A stretch of DNA of 64,000 nt from Pseudomonadota bacterium (GTDB lineage Bacteria; Pseudomonadota; Gammaproteobacteria; Steroidobacterales; Steroidobacteraceae). Below, piece after piece: positions 44,548 to 53,300 of the stretch (position 1 is its first letter; every line of letters begins with the position of its first letter). A program made the translations under genes and the position numbers. The stretch covers positions 1-64,000 of the forward strand of contig JAFAGC010000003.1 of the NCBI GenBank assembly GCA_023423065.1, written 5' to 3'. The notes below the pieces were generated by a model. The model had not been told where the DNA came from. It searched no databases and worked only from the letters and a program-made list of their open reading frames with translations.

Positions 44548-45165
44548 ATGGCGCGCGGATTCCGGGTGGGACTCACCGGCGGCATCGCCTCCGGCAAGAG
44601 CACCGTCGCGAATCTGTTCGCCGACCTCGGCGTGACCATCATCGATACCGACGTGATCGCGCGCGAGGTGGTCGCGCCCGGCTCCCCGCTTTTGCCGAAG
44701 ATCGCCGGGCATTTCGGCCGCGACGTGCTGGCCGCGGACGGCAGCCTCGACCGGCGCGCGCTGCGCCAGCGCGTATTCGCCGATCCGGCCGAGCGCCAGT
44801 GGCTCGAGCAGCTCACGCACCCGGAAATCCGCCGACTGACCGATGAGCGCAGCGACGCCGCGCCGGGTCCCTATTCCATCGTTGCGATTCCGCTGCTCGT
44901 GGAAACGGGCGGAAAAGACCGATTCGATCGCGTGCTGGTCGTCGATTGCGCGCCCGAATTGCAGATCGCGCGCCTGCAGGCGCGGGACGGATCGACGCGC
45001 GCGCAGGCCGAAGCGGCGCTCGCGGCACAGGCGTCGCGCGCGGATCGTCTCGCGGTCGCGGACGACGTGATCCACAACGACGGCGACATCGCGCACCTGC
45101 GCGACCAGGTGGAGAAGCTGCATCGGGCTTATGTCGCCGCGTCCGCACGGTTTACGCGGCCCTAG
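44548..45165 (+). CDS. coaE: Dephospho-CoA kinase
   Basis: 205 residues. The P-loop GLTGGIASGKSTVANLFADLG is near residue 8, followed by IDTDVIAREVV, LTHPEIRR, the lid VAIPLLVETGGKDRFDRVLVVDC and RQSDRL-type arginines (AQASRADRLAVADDVIHNDG). It phosphorylates dephospho-CoA to CoA, the last step of CoA synthesis. Between pilD and zapD, as in E. coli and Pseudomonas. Confidence 0.96.
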   Translation: MARGFRVGLTGGIASGKSTVANLFADLGVTIIDTDVIAREVVAPGSPLLPKIAGHFGRDVLAADGSLDRRALRQRVFADPAERQWLEQLTHPEIRRLTDERSDAAPGPYSIVAIPLLVETGGKDRFDRVLVVDCAPELQIARLQARDGSTRAQAEAALAAQASRADRLAVADDVIHNDGDIAHLRDQVEKLHRAYVAASARFTRP

Positions 45166-45186
45166 AGGCTCGCGCAGAATAGCCCG

Positions 45187-45990
45187 ATGGCAGAGGAAGC
45201 CCACCAGCAACAGCCGATCGCGGAACCCGCGCAGCTCGTTTTCGAGCAGCCGCTCAACGAGCGCATGCGCACGTTCCTGCGGCTCGACTTCCTCTACAGC
45301 CAGGCCCTCTATCACAACGAGATGCAGAGTCAGTGGGGCAGCCGCGCCGCGATGGGCAGCCTGCTCGACATCCTCGCGATCGCGGCGCGCGGCGACGTGC
45401 GCGCCGACGTGCAGAAGGAGCTCGAGCGTCACCTCGCGCAGCTCAACGTGTTCCAGAGCAAGCCCGGCGTGGACTCGGCGCGACTGCGCACCGTGATGTC
45501 CAACCTCCTGCGCCTGCGCGCCGACCTGGTCGCGTGCGGCTCCAACTACCTCGCCGGGCTCAAGGATTCGGAGTTCCTGTCGGCGATCAAGCACCGCAGC
45601 GCCATTCCGGGCGGCACCTGCGAATTCGATCTGCCGGATTTCTTCTTCTGGCTGAACCAGCCCACCGACCAGCGCGCGCGTTCGTTCAACGAATGGCTGG
45701 CCGCGCTGCGCCCGCTTTGCGACGCCATCGCCGAACTACTCTGGATCACGCGCCAGCACGGCAAGCCGCGCCAGGAGATCGCGCGCGGCGGCGTGTACCA
45801 CATCACCTTCGAGCGCGACACGCCGATCCAGCTGGTGCGCATCTCGCTGCCGGCGGGATCGGGACTGTATCCGGAGACGTCGGGGTCTCACTACCGGTGT
45901 TCGGTGCGGTTGCTGGCGTGGAACGGGCTCAAGGAGCGGCCGCAGCAGACTACCGAAGACGTGCCGTTCACTCTAACTTGCTGCACTTAG
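45187..45990 (+). CDS. zapD: Cell division protein ZapD
   Basis: 267 residues. Z-ring-associated protein that bundles FtsZ filaments through the FtsZ C-terminal peptide. Landmarks are VFEQPLNERMRTFLRLDFLY at the start, the central helical domain with GGTCEFDLPDFFFWLNQP near residue 140, and the beta-domain ending YRCSVRLLAWNGLKERPQQTTEDVPF. In E. coli zapD is followed by yacG and mutT; here a repeat and four unrelated genes come between. Confidence 0.94.
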   Translation: MAEEAHQQQPIAEPAQLVFEQPLNERMRTFLRLDFLYSQALYHNEMQSQWGSRAAMGSLLDILAIAARGDVRADVQKELERHLAQLNVFQSKPGVDSARLRTVMSNLLRLRADLVACGSNYLAGLKDSEFLSAIKHRSAIPGGTCEFDLPDFFFWLNQPTDQRARSFNEWLAALRPLCDAIAELLWITRQHGKPRQEIARGGVYHITFERDTPIQLVRISLPAGSGLYPETSGSHYRCSVRLLAWNGLKERPQQTTEDVPFTLTCCT

Positions 45991-46034
45991 TCAGGGGCTG
46001 ACGCCCCACTCTTCACGGCGTCGAAGCGACGCCG
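45991..46034 (+). repeat. Two-hairpin repeat at the zapD stop codon (family B)
   Basis: Starts at the base after the zapD TAG: GGGGC-TGAC-GCCCC, then ACTCTTCAC, then GGCGTCG-AAG-CGACGCC, then GTAC. The first hairpin and the GCCGT ending match the element at the aspS stop codon (13997-14039). Confidence 0.5.
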
Positions 46035-46090
46035 TACATTGAGTGATAAGAAGAAGACGGGGCCGCGTCATGGCTCGACGGGAGGTTCAC

Positions 46091-46939
46091 ATGTTCGACC
46101 GATTCTCGCGTAGCTGGGAGCTCATCAAGGCAAGCGGCGGCGTCCTGCGGCAGGACAAGGAGCTCCTGGTATTTCCCCTCCTCTCGAGCATCGCGGCGAT
46201 TCTCGTCGCGCTCAGTTTCATCCTGCCGCTGGCGGCGACCGGCGCGTTCACGCAGTTCCACGACAACGGCGAGATCCAGCCGCTGCACGTCGTGATCGGT
46301 TTCCTGTTCTATCTGAGCCAGAACTTCGTGATTTTCTACTTCAACTCCGCACTGGTCGGCGCCGCGATGATCCGGCTCGAAGGCGGCGATCCGACCGTGA
46401 AGGACGGACTGCGCATCGCGAATTCGAAGCTGGGTCCGATCCTGGGCTACGCGGCGATCGCGGCCACGGTCGGCATCATCCTGCGCATGCTCGAGGAGCG
46501 CCTGGGTGTGATCGGCCGCTGGATCACCGGATTGCTCGGCGTGGCCTTCACGCTCGCAACGTTCATGGTCGTTCCGCTGCTGGTCACGCGCAACATCGGG
46601 CCGATCGACGCGATAAAGGAAAGTGCGTCGCTGCTCAAGAAGACCTGGGGCGAGAACATCATCGGCAACGTCGGCATGGGCCTGGTCTTCGGGTTGATCT
46701 ATTTTCTGTATATTTTCGCCGGCATCGCGTTGATCTTCAGCGTGATCGAGATGGGCAGCGGCGTGCTCGCGATCACGTTGGGCGCGTTGCTGATCGGCGG
46801 ATTCATCCTGATCGCGCTGGTCCAGTCCGCGCTGCAGGGCGTCTATTCCGCCGCGCTGTTCAGGTATGCGACGACGGGCGATGCGGGCACGGGATTCGAC
46901 AACACCTTGCTCGGCAACGCGTTCCGGCCGAAGAGTTAG
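46091..46939 (+). CDS. DUF6159-type polytopic membrane protein
   Basis: 282 residues. It begins MFDRFSRSWELIKASGGVLRQDKELLVFPLLSSIAAILVAL, a start common to this uncharacterised family. Six or so membrane helices follow (for example VVIGFLFYLSQNFVIFYFNSAL; IIGNVGMGLVFGLIYFLYIF; AITLGALLIGGFILIALVQSAL). ATG 46091 has an excellent GGGAGG ribosome site; the frame upstream lacks one. Function unknown. The stop overlaps that of the convergent AraC-type gene by 4 bp. Confidence 0.8.
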   Translation: MFDRFSRSWELIKASGGVLRQDKELLVFPLLSSIAAILVALSFILPLAATGAFTQFHDNGEIQPLHVVIGFLFYLSQNFVIFYFNSALVGAAMIRLEGGDPTVKDGLRIANSKLGPILGYAAIAATVGIILRMLEERLGVIGRWITGLLGVAFTLATFMVVPLLVTRNIGPIDAIKESASLLKKTWGENIIGNVGMGLVFGLIYFLYIFAGIALIFSVIEMGSGVLAITLGALLIGGFILIALVQSALQGVYSAALFRYATTGDAGTGFDNTLLGNAFRPKS

Positions 46940-47814
46940 TTCGACACCGCCGCCGAAAGATCGCCGCGCAACAGGTGGTCGGTCACGGCGGTCGATGACG
47001 CCACGCGGCGCGCCAGCAGCGACATCGGTGTCGTTCCGGTGAAGTACCGGAACTCGCGGATGAAATGCGACTGGTCGTAGTACCCATCGAGGTGTTCGCC
47101 GTTGCGCGGAGCGGCCGCTCCGCGCGTGAGCAGCGCGTGATAGCTGTGCTTGAAGCGCACGATGCGCGCGTATTTCTTCGGCGTCATGCCGATGCAATCG
47201 GTGAATCGCCTCTCGACCGTCCGCTCGTCCATGCCCAGCGACTCGCTGACGCGTGCGATCGACGACATGCCGCGCGCGGCCCGGATGCCGCGGACCGTCC
47301 TGTCCACCACCGGATCGCCCGCGCCCAGATCGAGATGGCACAGGAAGAACCGGTCCAGTGTCGCGGCGATGTCTTCGACGCACGATGCGCCGGCAACCGC
47401 ATCCTCCAGTTCGGTCAATGGGCGATGATCGAGATCGCGCAGTTCGAGCGTGGCGTCGCGGAATTCGCCGAGCGGCACGCCGATCATGCGGCGCAGCGCC
47501 TGCGGCTCGAGCTTGACGCCCACGAGTTTCAGGCGCCGCGAGCCGCTCGTCATCACCGAATGCGAGCGGCCGCCGATCACGTAGCTGCGTCTCATCACGC
47601 TGCGGCGCTGCTCGTCGCCTACCGCCCAGCGCTCGTATCCGGCATCGAGCGCGAACACGATCTCGGCATAACCGTCGGGCAGCAGCAGTTCGTCGTGTTC
47701 GTACGAGGCGATGCCGGCATCCACCACGAAGTAGCAACGCACGTGGCCCGCGAGCCGCGCGTCGGGGCGCAGCAGCCAGTACTCGAGCCGGTCGCGGACG
47801 AGCGTGGGTTGCAT
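46936..47814 (-). CDS. AraC/XylS family transcriptional regulator
   Basis: 292 residues. The N-terminal part (about 1-165) resembles the DUF6597-type sensor domain (GHVRCYFVVDAGI, LLPDGYAEIVFALD, GVKLEPQALRRMIG). The C-terminal double helix-turn-helix has SIARVSESLGMDERTVERRFTDCIGMTPKKYARIVRFKH and YYDQSHFIREFRYFTGTTP. ATG 47814 (MQPTLVRDRLE) is chosen; the open frame upstream lies in the neighbouring peptidase gene. It ends 5 bp from that gene and runs in the same direction. Target unknown; the S9A peptidase gene is one candidate. Confidence 0.9.
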   Translation of the reverse strand: MQPTLVRDRLEYWLLRPDARLAGHVRCYFVVDAGIASYEHDELLLPDGYAEIVFALDAGYERWAVGDEQRRSVMRRSYVIGGRSHSVMTSGSRRLKLVGVKLEPQALRRMIGVPLGEFRDATLELRDLDHRPLTELEDAVAGASCVEDIAATLDRFFLCHLDLGAGDPVVDRTVRGIRAARGMSSIARVSESLGMDERTVERRFTDCIGMTPKKYARIVRFKHSYHALLTRGAAAPRNGEHLDGYYDQSHFIREFRYFTGTTPMSLLARRVASSTAVTDHLLRGDLSAAVSN

Positions 47815-47818
47815 CACG

Positions 47819-49987
47819 TCACTTCGGCATCGGCATTCCCAGCGCATCCGCCGCGAATCCGAACTGGTCCGCGTAGTCCTCGATCTGCATCCACACCGGT
47901 TTGCCGGCGCCATGACCCGCGCGCGTCTCGATCCGGATCAGCACCGGGTTCGGACACGTCTGGGCGCGCTGCAATTCGGCGGCGAACTTGTAGCTGTGCC
48001 ACGGCACGACGCGGTCGTCGCGATCGGCCGTCGTCACGAGCGTCGGCGGATAACACGCGGGTTTCACGTTGTGCACCGGCGAATACGCGAGCAGCGCCTT
48101 GAACTCCGCGGGATCCTCCGCGAGGCCGTAGTCGCTGGACCACTGGCGCGCGTTCGCGCTCGCGGTGTGATAACGCAGCATGTCGAGCACGCCGACGCCG
48201 GGCAGCGCGGCGCCGAACAGGTCCGGCCGCTGCGTGAGCGCGGCGCCGACCAGCAATCCGCCGTTGCTGCGTCCGATGATCGCGAGACGCTTCGGGTTCG
48301 TGTATTTCTCGGCGATCAGGAATTCCGCGGCCGCGATGAAGTCGTCGAACACGTTCTGCTTGCGCAGCTTCGTTCCGGCCTGATGCCATTCCTCGCCGTA
48401 TTCGCCACCGCCGCGCAGATTCGCGACGACGTAGATACCGCCGAGCTCTAGCCAGGACTGGATGGCGGGACTGAAGGACGGCGACAGCGTCACGTTGAAG
48501 CCGCCGTAGCCGTACAACATCACCGGCTGATTGCCGTCACGCGGCGCGTCGCGGCGGCGCGTGATGAACATCGGAATGCGCGTGCCGTCCCTGCCCGCGT
48601 AGAAGACCTGCTCGGTCACGAACGGCGTGAAGTCGGCCGGCACGTTCGGCGTGCGGAAGTCGCTCACGACGTTCGTCAGCACATTGAGGCGCAGGACGCG
48701 CGTGGGCGACAGGAAGTCCGAGTACGTGAAGAACATCTCGGGATTCGTGCCGCTGCCCTGGAACTCCTTCGCGGTGCCCAGTCCCGGCAGCGTCACTTCC
48801 CCGACCGCGGCACCGTTGGTCTCGAACAGCCGCACGACGCTGCGCGCATCGCGCATGTATTCGACCAGCACGCGGCCGCCGACGTAACCGGCGCTGTTGA
48901 TCGTGATATCGCCGTGCGGCACCACGGTGCGCCAGGCGGAAGGCGCGGGATTGCGCGCATCGACCGCAATGACCCGGCCGCGCGGCGCGGCGTTCGTGGT
49001 CTGGAAGTACAGCTCGTCGCCCTTCGACCCCAGGAAGTTGTAGAGCGCGTCCCAGGCCATGAACAGCGGCCGTGGTTTCGCATCCGGCTTCGTGAGGTCC
49101 TTCACCAGCATGCCGTTGGTCTGGTAACCGTCGAACAGGCCGATGAGTAGATAGCGGCCGTCCTCGGTGACGGTCGCGGCGGGCACCCGCGTGGGATGGT
49201 CCGTGACCTTGAAAACCGGATTGTCCGCAGACTGCGGCTGGCCGAGCGTGTGGAAATAGATGTCGGGCCGGCCCGCATCGTCGCCGCGCTCCGCGGTCTG
49301 CGGGTCGTCGCCCTTCCGCACGGGATACCGGCTGTAATACACGCCCGAGCTGTCGCGTGCCCATGCGACCGGCCAGAACTTGCTGAACTTGAGCACGACC
49401 GGCAGATCGACCCCGTCATCGACGCGGCGGAAATGCCAGGTGTTCCAGTCGGTGCCGCCATCGGACAACGCGTACGCGACCCACTTGCCGTCGGGGCTCG
49501 GTTCCCACTGCGACAGCGCGATCGTCGCATCCTCGCGTTTGCCGTTCGGATCGAACAGGACACGCGGCTCCGCCTCCAGCGATTCGGCGACATAAAGCAC
49601 GCTCTGATCCTGGTTGCCGTCGTTGCGCAGGTAGAAGTACCGGCCGCCCTCGCGGCGCGGCACTCCGAAGCGCTCGTACGTCCAGAGTTGTTTGAGCCGG
49701 TTGCCGAGCCAGGCCCGTTGGGGCAGGTCTTCGAGGAAGGGTTGCGCGACCGCGTTCTGCGCGGCGACCCAGTCGCGCGTCGATTGCGCGTTCGGGTCCT
49801 CGAAGCCGCGATACGGATCCGGGATGCTCACGCCGTGGTAGTCGTCGACGACATTGCCGCGCGGTGAGGCGGGATACTGAATGGCGGGTGCGGGTTCTGG
49901 TGCAGGCATCGGCTCGGGTGTGGTCGCACACGCGACCAGCAGAACCGTGAGCGCGCCCGCGAGAACGACGCACGGCTGGCGATGCAT
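47819..49987 (-). CDS. Prolyl oligopeptidase family lipoprotein (S9A)
   Basis: 722 residues. A signal with a lipobox (LTVLLVACATT, Cys near residue 20) predicts a lipid-anchored periplasmic enzyme. The N-terminal seven-blade propeller (about 45-440) includes DPYRGFEDPNAQSTRDWVAAQN. The catalytic alpha/beta hydrolase follows, with MLYGYGGFNVTLSPSFSP, the nucleophile GRSNGGLLVGAAL near residue 555, the Asp in TADRDDRVVPWHSYKFA and His in ETRAGHGAGKP. It cuts short peptides after proline. ATG 49987 has GGGATGG upstream. It is divergent from an S9B peptidase 24 bp away. Confidence 0.93.
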   Translation of the reverse strand: MHRQPCVVLAGALTVLLVACATTPEPMPAPEPAPAIQYPASPRGNVVDDYHGVSIPDPYRGFEDPNAQSTRDWVAAQNAVAQPFLEDLPQRAWLGNRLKQLWTYERFGVPRREGGRYFYLRNDGNQDQSVLYVAESLEAEPRVLFDPNGKREDATIALSQWEPSPDGKWVAYALSDGGTDWNTWHFRRVDDGVDLPVVLKFSKFWPVAWARDSSGVYYSRYPVRKGDDPQTAERGDDAGRPDIYFHTLGQPQSADNPVFKVTDHPTRVPAATVTEDGRYLLIGLFDGYQTNGMLVKDLTKPDAKPRPLFMAWDALYNFLGSKGDELYFQTTNAAPRGRVIAVDARNPAPSAWRTVVPHGDITINSAGYVGGRVLVEYMRDARSVVRLFETNGAAVGEVTLPGLGTAKEFQGSGTNPEMFFTYSDFLSPTRVLRLNVLTNVVSDFRTPNVPADFTPFVTEQVFYAGRDGTRIPMFITRRRDAPRDGNQPVMLYGYGGFNVTLSPSFSPAIQSWLELGGIYVVANLRGGGEYGEEWHQAGTKLRKQNVFDDFIAAAEFLIAEKYTNPKRLAIIGRSNGGLLVGAALTQRPDLFGAALPGVGVLDMLRYHTASANARQWSSDYGLAEDPAEFKALLAYSPVHNVKPACYPPTLVTTADRDDRVVPWHSYKFAAELQRAQTCPNPVLIRIETRAGHGAGKPVWMQIEDYADQFGFAADALGMPMPK

Positions 49988-50011
49988 TGCGGCCATCCCT
50001 AAACTCCCGTG

Positions 50012-52351
50012 ATGAATTTCCGCGAAAGTCTATCAAACGGTGTGTGCGCCCCGTCCCGGGATGCCGCGTTTTCGATTCGTCCGGTCGTTGCCGCGTTCCT
50101 CACGGGGATCGCCGTAGTGTTTTCGCTCTGGCCCGCGAGCGCGCGGTCGGGTGAGCTCTCGCTGGAGCGGCTGTTCTCGGCCCCGGATCTTTCCGGCCCG
50201 ACGCTGCGCGGCGTGAAGATCTCGCCCGACGGCCAGCTCGTCGCCTACCTGCGCGCGCGCGACGACGACAAGGATCGCTTCGACCTGTGGGCGTTTGACG
50301 TAACGGCGGCGAAACACCGCCAGCTCGTCGATTCGCGCGTGCTCGCCGGCGCCGATCGCGCGCTGTCGGCCGAGGAAGAGGCGCGCCGCGAGCGGCAGCG
50401 CACCTCCGCGCTGTCCGGCATCGTGGAATACAGCTTCGCGCCGAACAGCCGGCTGCTGCTGATTCCGCTCAACGGCGATCTGTACGTCTACGATCTCGCC
50501 CGCAGGCCGGCAGAAGCCGTACGTCGGCTCACGGAGACCGCCGGTTACGAAACCGACGCGCGGTTCTCGCCACGCTCGCGCTACGTGAGCTTCGTGCGCG
50601 ACCAGAACCTCTACGTGATCGATCTGGAGAACGGGATCGAGCGCGCGATCACGACCGAAGGCGGCGGCCTGATGAGTTACGGCATGGCCGAATTCATCGC
50701 GCAGGAGGAGATGGACCGCGACACGGGCTACTGGTGGGCGCCGGACGAGAAACGCATCGTGCTGGCGCGCGTCGACGAGTCCGCGGTCGACGAGGTGGAG
50801 CGCTTCGAGATCCAGGCAAAAGGCGCGACGATCGTTCGCCAGCGATATCCGGCGACCGGGACACCGAACGCGCGCGTCGACCTGTTCGTCGCGGAGCTCG
50901 GCGCGGAACGGCGCGTGCAGCTCGACCTGGGCCCCGAGCGCGACATCTATCTACCGCGCGTCGACTGGTTCCCGGACAGCCGCGGCATCGCCGTACAGCG
51001 GCAGAGCCGCGACCAGAAGACGCTCGACCTGATGCGCTTCGACGCGCGCACCGGCCGCGGCCGCGTGTTGCTGACCGAGCGCAGCGAGCACTGGGTGCCG
51101 CTGCACCAGGAGCTCACGTTCCTCGAGAAGTCGCCGCGCTTCATCTGGGCATCCTCGCGCGATGGGTACCAGCACCTCTATCTATACGAGAACGACGGCA
51201 CGCTCGTGGGGCAGATCACGAGCGGCGAGTTCATGGTGATCGGCGAGAAAGGCGAGTCGGCGATCCGCGCCGTCGATGAGAAAGCGGGGCGCGTCTATTT
51301 CACGGCCAACCTGCCCTCGCCCATCGAACGGCAATTGTACTGGGCGCCGCTGCGCGAACCCGGCAAGAGCAAAACGAAACCGCATCGCGTGACCACCGAC
51401 GCAGGCTGGCACGACATCGCGATGTCGAACGATGCGCGCGTGTTCGTGGATTCGTACTCGAACGCGGATACCCCGACGAACGTGACGCTGCGCCGCGCGA
51501 ACGGCGCGAAGATCACGGCGCTCCTGGAGAACAAGCTCGACTCCGCGCACCCGTATGCGCCTTATCTCGACGCGCACGTGAGCGCGGAATTCGGAACGCT
51601 GAAGGCCGCCGACGGCCAGCTGCTGCAGTACAAGCTCATGAAACCGCGCAACCTGGCGCCGGGAACGAAGCTGCCGGTTCTCATCGAGGTATACGGCGGT
51701 CCCGGCGTGCAGCGCGTGATGAACGGCTGGGGAAAATTGTTCCACCAGTACCTGGTGCAGCACGGCTACGTCGTCTTCGCGCTCGACAATCGCGGCTCCG
51801 GCCTGCGCGGCACGAAGTTCGAGACCGCGCTCGCGCTGCGGATGGGCGGCGTCGAGGTGCAGGACCAGCTGCGCGGCGTCGAATACCTGCGCACCCTGCC
51901 GTTCGTCGATTCGTCGCGCATCGGGATCTTCGGCTGGAGCTATGGCGGTTACATGACGCTCATGTGCCTCATGCAGCAGCCGGATGCGTTCGCCGCGGGC
52001 GTCGCGGGCGCGCCGGTGACCGACTGGGCGCTGTACGACACCCATTACACCGAGCGCTATCTATCTACTCCGCAGCTGAACCCCGCCGGTTACGCCGCGA
52101 GCAACGTGCTCACGTACGCGAAGGATCTGCGCCGCCCGCTGCTGCTGGTGCACGGCATGGCGGACGACAACGTGCTGTTCGCGCACAGCACCGCCCTCAT
52201 GAAGACGCTGCAGGACCTGCAGAAGCCATTCGACCTGATGACCTATCCCGGCGGCAAACACGGCTTGATCCGCCAGAACGTCACCGGCTGGCATGCGCAC
52301 GCGAACATCGTGCGGTTCTTCGACCGCGAATTGGGCGCAGCCCCCGAATAA
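50012..52351 (+). CDS. Dipeptidyl peptidase IV family serine peptidase (S9B)
   Basis: 779 residues. A signal peptide (AAFLTGIAVVFSLWPASARSG) precedes a DPP-IV propeller (about 60-500) with the double-Glu region MAEFIAQEEMDRDTGYWWAPDE, which binds the substrate amino terminus. The hydrolase domain has GIFGWSYGGYMTLMCLMQ (Ser near residue 640), HGMADDNVLFAHS (Asp) and YPGGKHGLIR (His). It releases X-Pro dipeptides. ATG 50012 is preferred to the GTG one codon before. Its TAA overlaps the start of a REP-like arm. With the divergent S9A peptidase it could let the cell use proline-rich peptides. Confidence 0.94.
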   Translation: MNFRESLSNGVCAPSRDAAFSIRPVVAAFLTGIAVVFSLWPASARSGELSLERLFSAPDLSGPTLRGVKISPDGQLVAYLRARDDDKDRFDLWAFDVTAAKHRQLVDSRVLAGADRALSAEEEARRERQRTSALSGIVEYSFAPNSRLLLIPLNGDLYVYDLARRPAEAVRRLTETAGYETDARFSPRSRYVSFVRDQNLYVIDLENGIERAITTEGGGLMSYGMAEFIAQEEMDRDTGYWWAPDEKRIVLARVDESAVDEVERFEIQAKGATIVRQRYPATGTPNARVDLFVAELGAERRVQLDLGPERDIYLPRVDWFPDSRGIAVQRQSRDQKTLDLMRFDARTGRGRVLLTERSEHWVPLHQELTFLEKSPRFIWASSRDGYQHLYLYENDGTLVGQITSGEFMVIGEKGESAIRAVDEKAGRVYFTANLPSPIERQLYWAPLREPGKSKTKPHRVTTDAGWHDIAMSNDARVFVDSYSNADTPTNVTLRRANGAKITALLENKLDSAHPYAPYLDAHVSAEFGTLKAADGQLLQYKLMKPRNLAPGTKLPVLIEVYGGPGVQRVMNGWGKLFHQYLVQHGYVVFALDNRGSGLRGTKFETALALRMGGVEVQDQLRGVEYLRTLPFVDSSRIGIFGWSYGGYMTLMCLMQQPDAFAAGVAGAPVTDWALYDTHYTERYLSTPQLNPAGYAASNVLTYAKDLRRPLLLVHGMADDNVLFAHSTALMKTLQDLQKPFDLMTYPGGKHGLIRQNVTGWHAHANIVRFFDRELGAAPE

Positions 52352-52393
52352 TGGGGACATTCCTCGTTTCCTAGCAAAAGGGGACAGGCCTGC
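52349..52393 (+). repeat. REP-like arm (family A) fused to the S9B peptidase stop codon
   Basis: Starts inside the TAA stop (TAATGGGGACATTCC), carries the core GTTTCCTAGCAAAAGGGG and ends ACAGGCCTG. An almost identical inverted arm (41 of 43 bases) lies at 53257-53300. A small hairpin GGGGA-CAT-TCCTC is possible at its outer end. Confidence 0.8.
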
Positions 52394-52421
52394 CCCCTTC
52401 GAAGCGCGGGACGATGGCTCG

Positions 52422-52808
52422 TCAGAGCTTGATGCGACCACCCCCCGGCGGCCCACCCATCGCGCCGCCCGCCTCCGGGACGACGATGCGCGACGCGGCC
52501 TCGCGGCGCATCTCGCGCGCTTCTTCGATCGCCTGCTCGATGGCGACCTTCACGGCATCGGGGAACTTGTTGCACGCATCCTCGAGCGAGGTTGCTTCGA
52601 GCTCGAACGCGAGCGGCAGCACGCCGGCCGGCGTGAGTAGTTGGGTCTGGCCGGAGTACAGCACGGGACGCGAGGAGTCGTCGCTGCCGTCACTTTTCAC
52701 GGGCATCAGCCGCCGCAAGGTTCCGGCCTTGCGATCCGTGAAGATCTCTTCGCGATAAAGCTGCGTCGCGTCGAGTTTGATTTCGGGAAGTTGCTGCTCG
52801 CCGGCCAT
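52422..52808 (-). CDS. Conserved small protein, function unknown
   Basis: 128 residues from ATG 52808 (MAGEQQLPEIKL). No signal peptide or membrane helix. A block LDATQLYREEIFTDRKAGTLRRLMPV is followed by PVLYSGQTQLLTPAGVLPLAFELEA and a long helix DAVKVAIEQAIEEAREMRREAASR, ending in a Gly/Pro-rich tail (GGAMGGPPGGGR). I do not recognise a named family. It lies 13 bp after mutT on the same strand where E. coli has yacG, but it has no zinc-binding cysteines and is not YacG. Confidence 0.7.
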   Translation of the reverse strand: MAGEQQLPEIKLDATQLYREEIFTDRKAGTLRRLMPVKSDGSDDSSRPVLYSGQTQLLTPAGVLPLAFELEATSLEDACNKFPDAVKVAIEQAIEEAREMRREAASRIVVPEAGGAMGGPPGGGRIKL

Positions 52809-52821
52809 CGAATTCACCGTA

Positions 52822-53259
52822 TCAGGTTGAGGGGGACGAGCTCGGGAGCACGTCCTGTCGGGATGATAACGCCTGCAGGGCCGGGATGAGCGGCAAGTCG
52901 GCCGGCAGGAGGCGCTCACTGCCGAGGGACTGACAATTCACCCACTTCAATTGCTGGCCATCGAGACCGCGCGGCTCGCCACTCAGGATCGAGGCGTGCA
53001 GCAGGACAAGGTCGACGATCCGGTCCGGATACTCGTGGGTCATCGTCGTGATCTGGCGGTGAACGCGGGACTCGACCCCCAACTCCTCGCGCAATTCGCG
53101 CACCAGGGCTTCTTCATCGGTTTCCCCGGCGCCGACCTTGCCGCCCGGAAACTCCCACCAGCCCGCCATGTGTTTGCCAGCGGGTCGTTCGGCTAACAGC
53201 ACTCGTCTATTCGAGTCGAATACCGCGGCGGCAACGACTCGAAGCGTCGGCTTGGTCAG
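52822..53259 (-). CDS. mutT: 8-oxo-dGTP diphosphatase MutT; start region replaced by a repeat arm
   Basis: Nudix hydrolase that removes 8-oxo-dGTP. The Nudix box GGKVGAGETDEEALVRELREELG is complete (shown by its Gly, Glu and REL..E residues). The first canonical start, GTG 53202, would begin at MLLAERPAGKHM and drop the first beta strand. The frame is open upstream and encodes TKPTLRVVAAAVFDSNRR, exactly what family N-termini look like, back to a CTG at 53259 that is the last codon of a REP-like arm; AAAAGGGG in the arm lies about 7 bases before it. No ATG, GTG or TTG exists between. So initiation at CTG, or a damaged gene, are the options. Downstream of secA as in E. coli. Confidence 0.8.
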   Translation of the reverse strand: MTKPTLRVVAAAVFDSNRRVLLAERPAGKHMAGWWEFPGGKVGAGETDEEALVRELREELGVESRVHRQITTMTHEYPDRIVDLVLLHASILSGEPRGLDGQQLKWVNCQSLGSERLLPADLPLIPALQALSSRQDVLPSSSPST

Positions 53260-53300
53260 GCCTGTCCCCTTTTGCTAGGAAACGGAGAATGTCCCCATTT
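53257..53300 (-). repeat. REP-like arm (family A) between secA and mutT
   Basis: In the secA direction it starts at the TGA stop (TGAAATGGGGACATTC), runs through CCGTTTCCTAGCAAAAGGGG and ends ACAGGCCTG. It is the inverted partner of the arm at 52349, with two mismatches. The region between the two arms holds mutT and one small gene. Confidence 0.8.

Noticed and set aside
43642..45594. 650-codon open frame antisense to pilD, coaE and zapD
   Set aside because: Arg/His/Glu-rich composition typical of the antisense frame of GC-rich genes; the + strand genes have clear motifs. The same applies to long frames at 5796-7742, 5702-7936, 38217-39800, 46013-47737 and 54395-55960.
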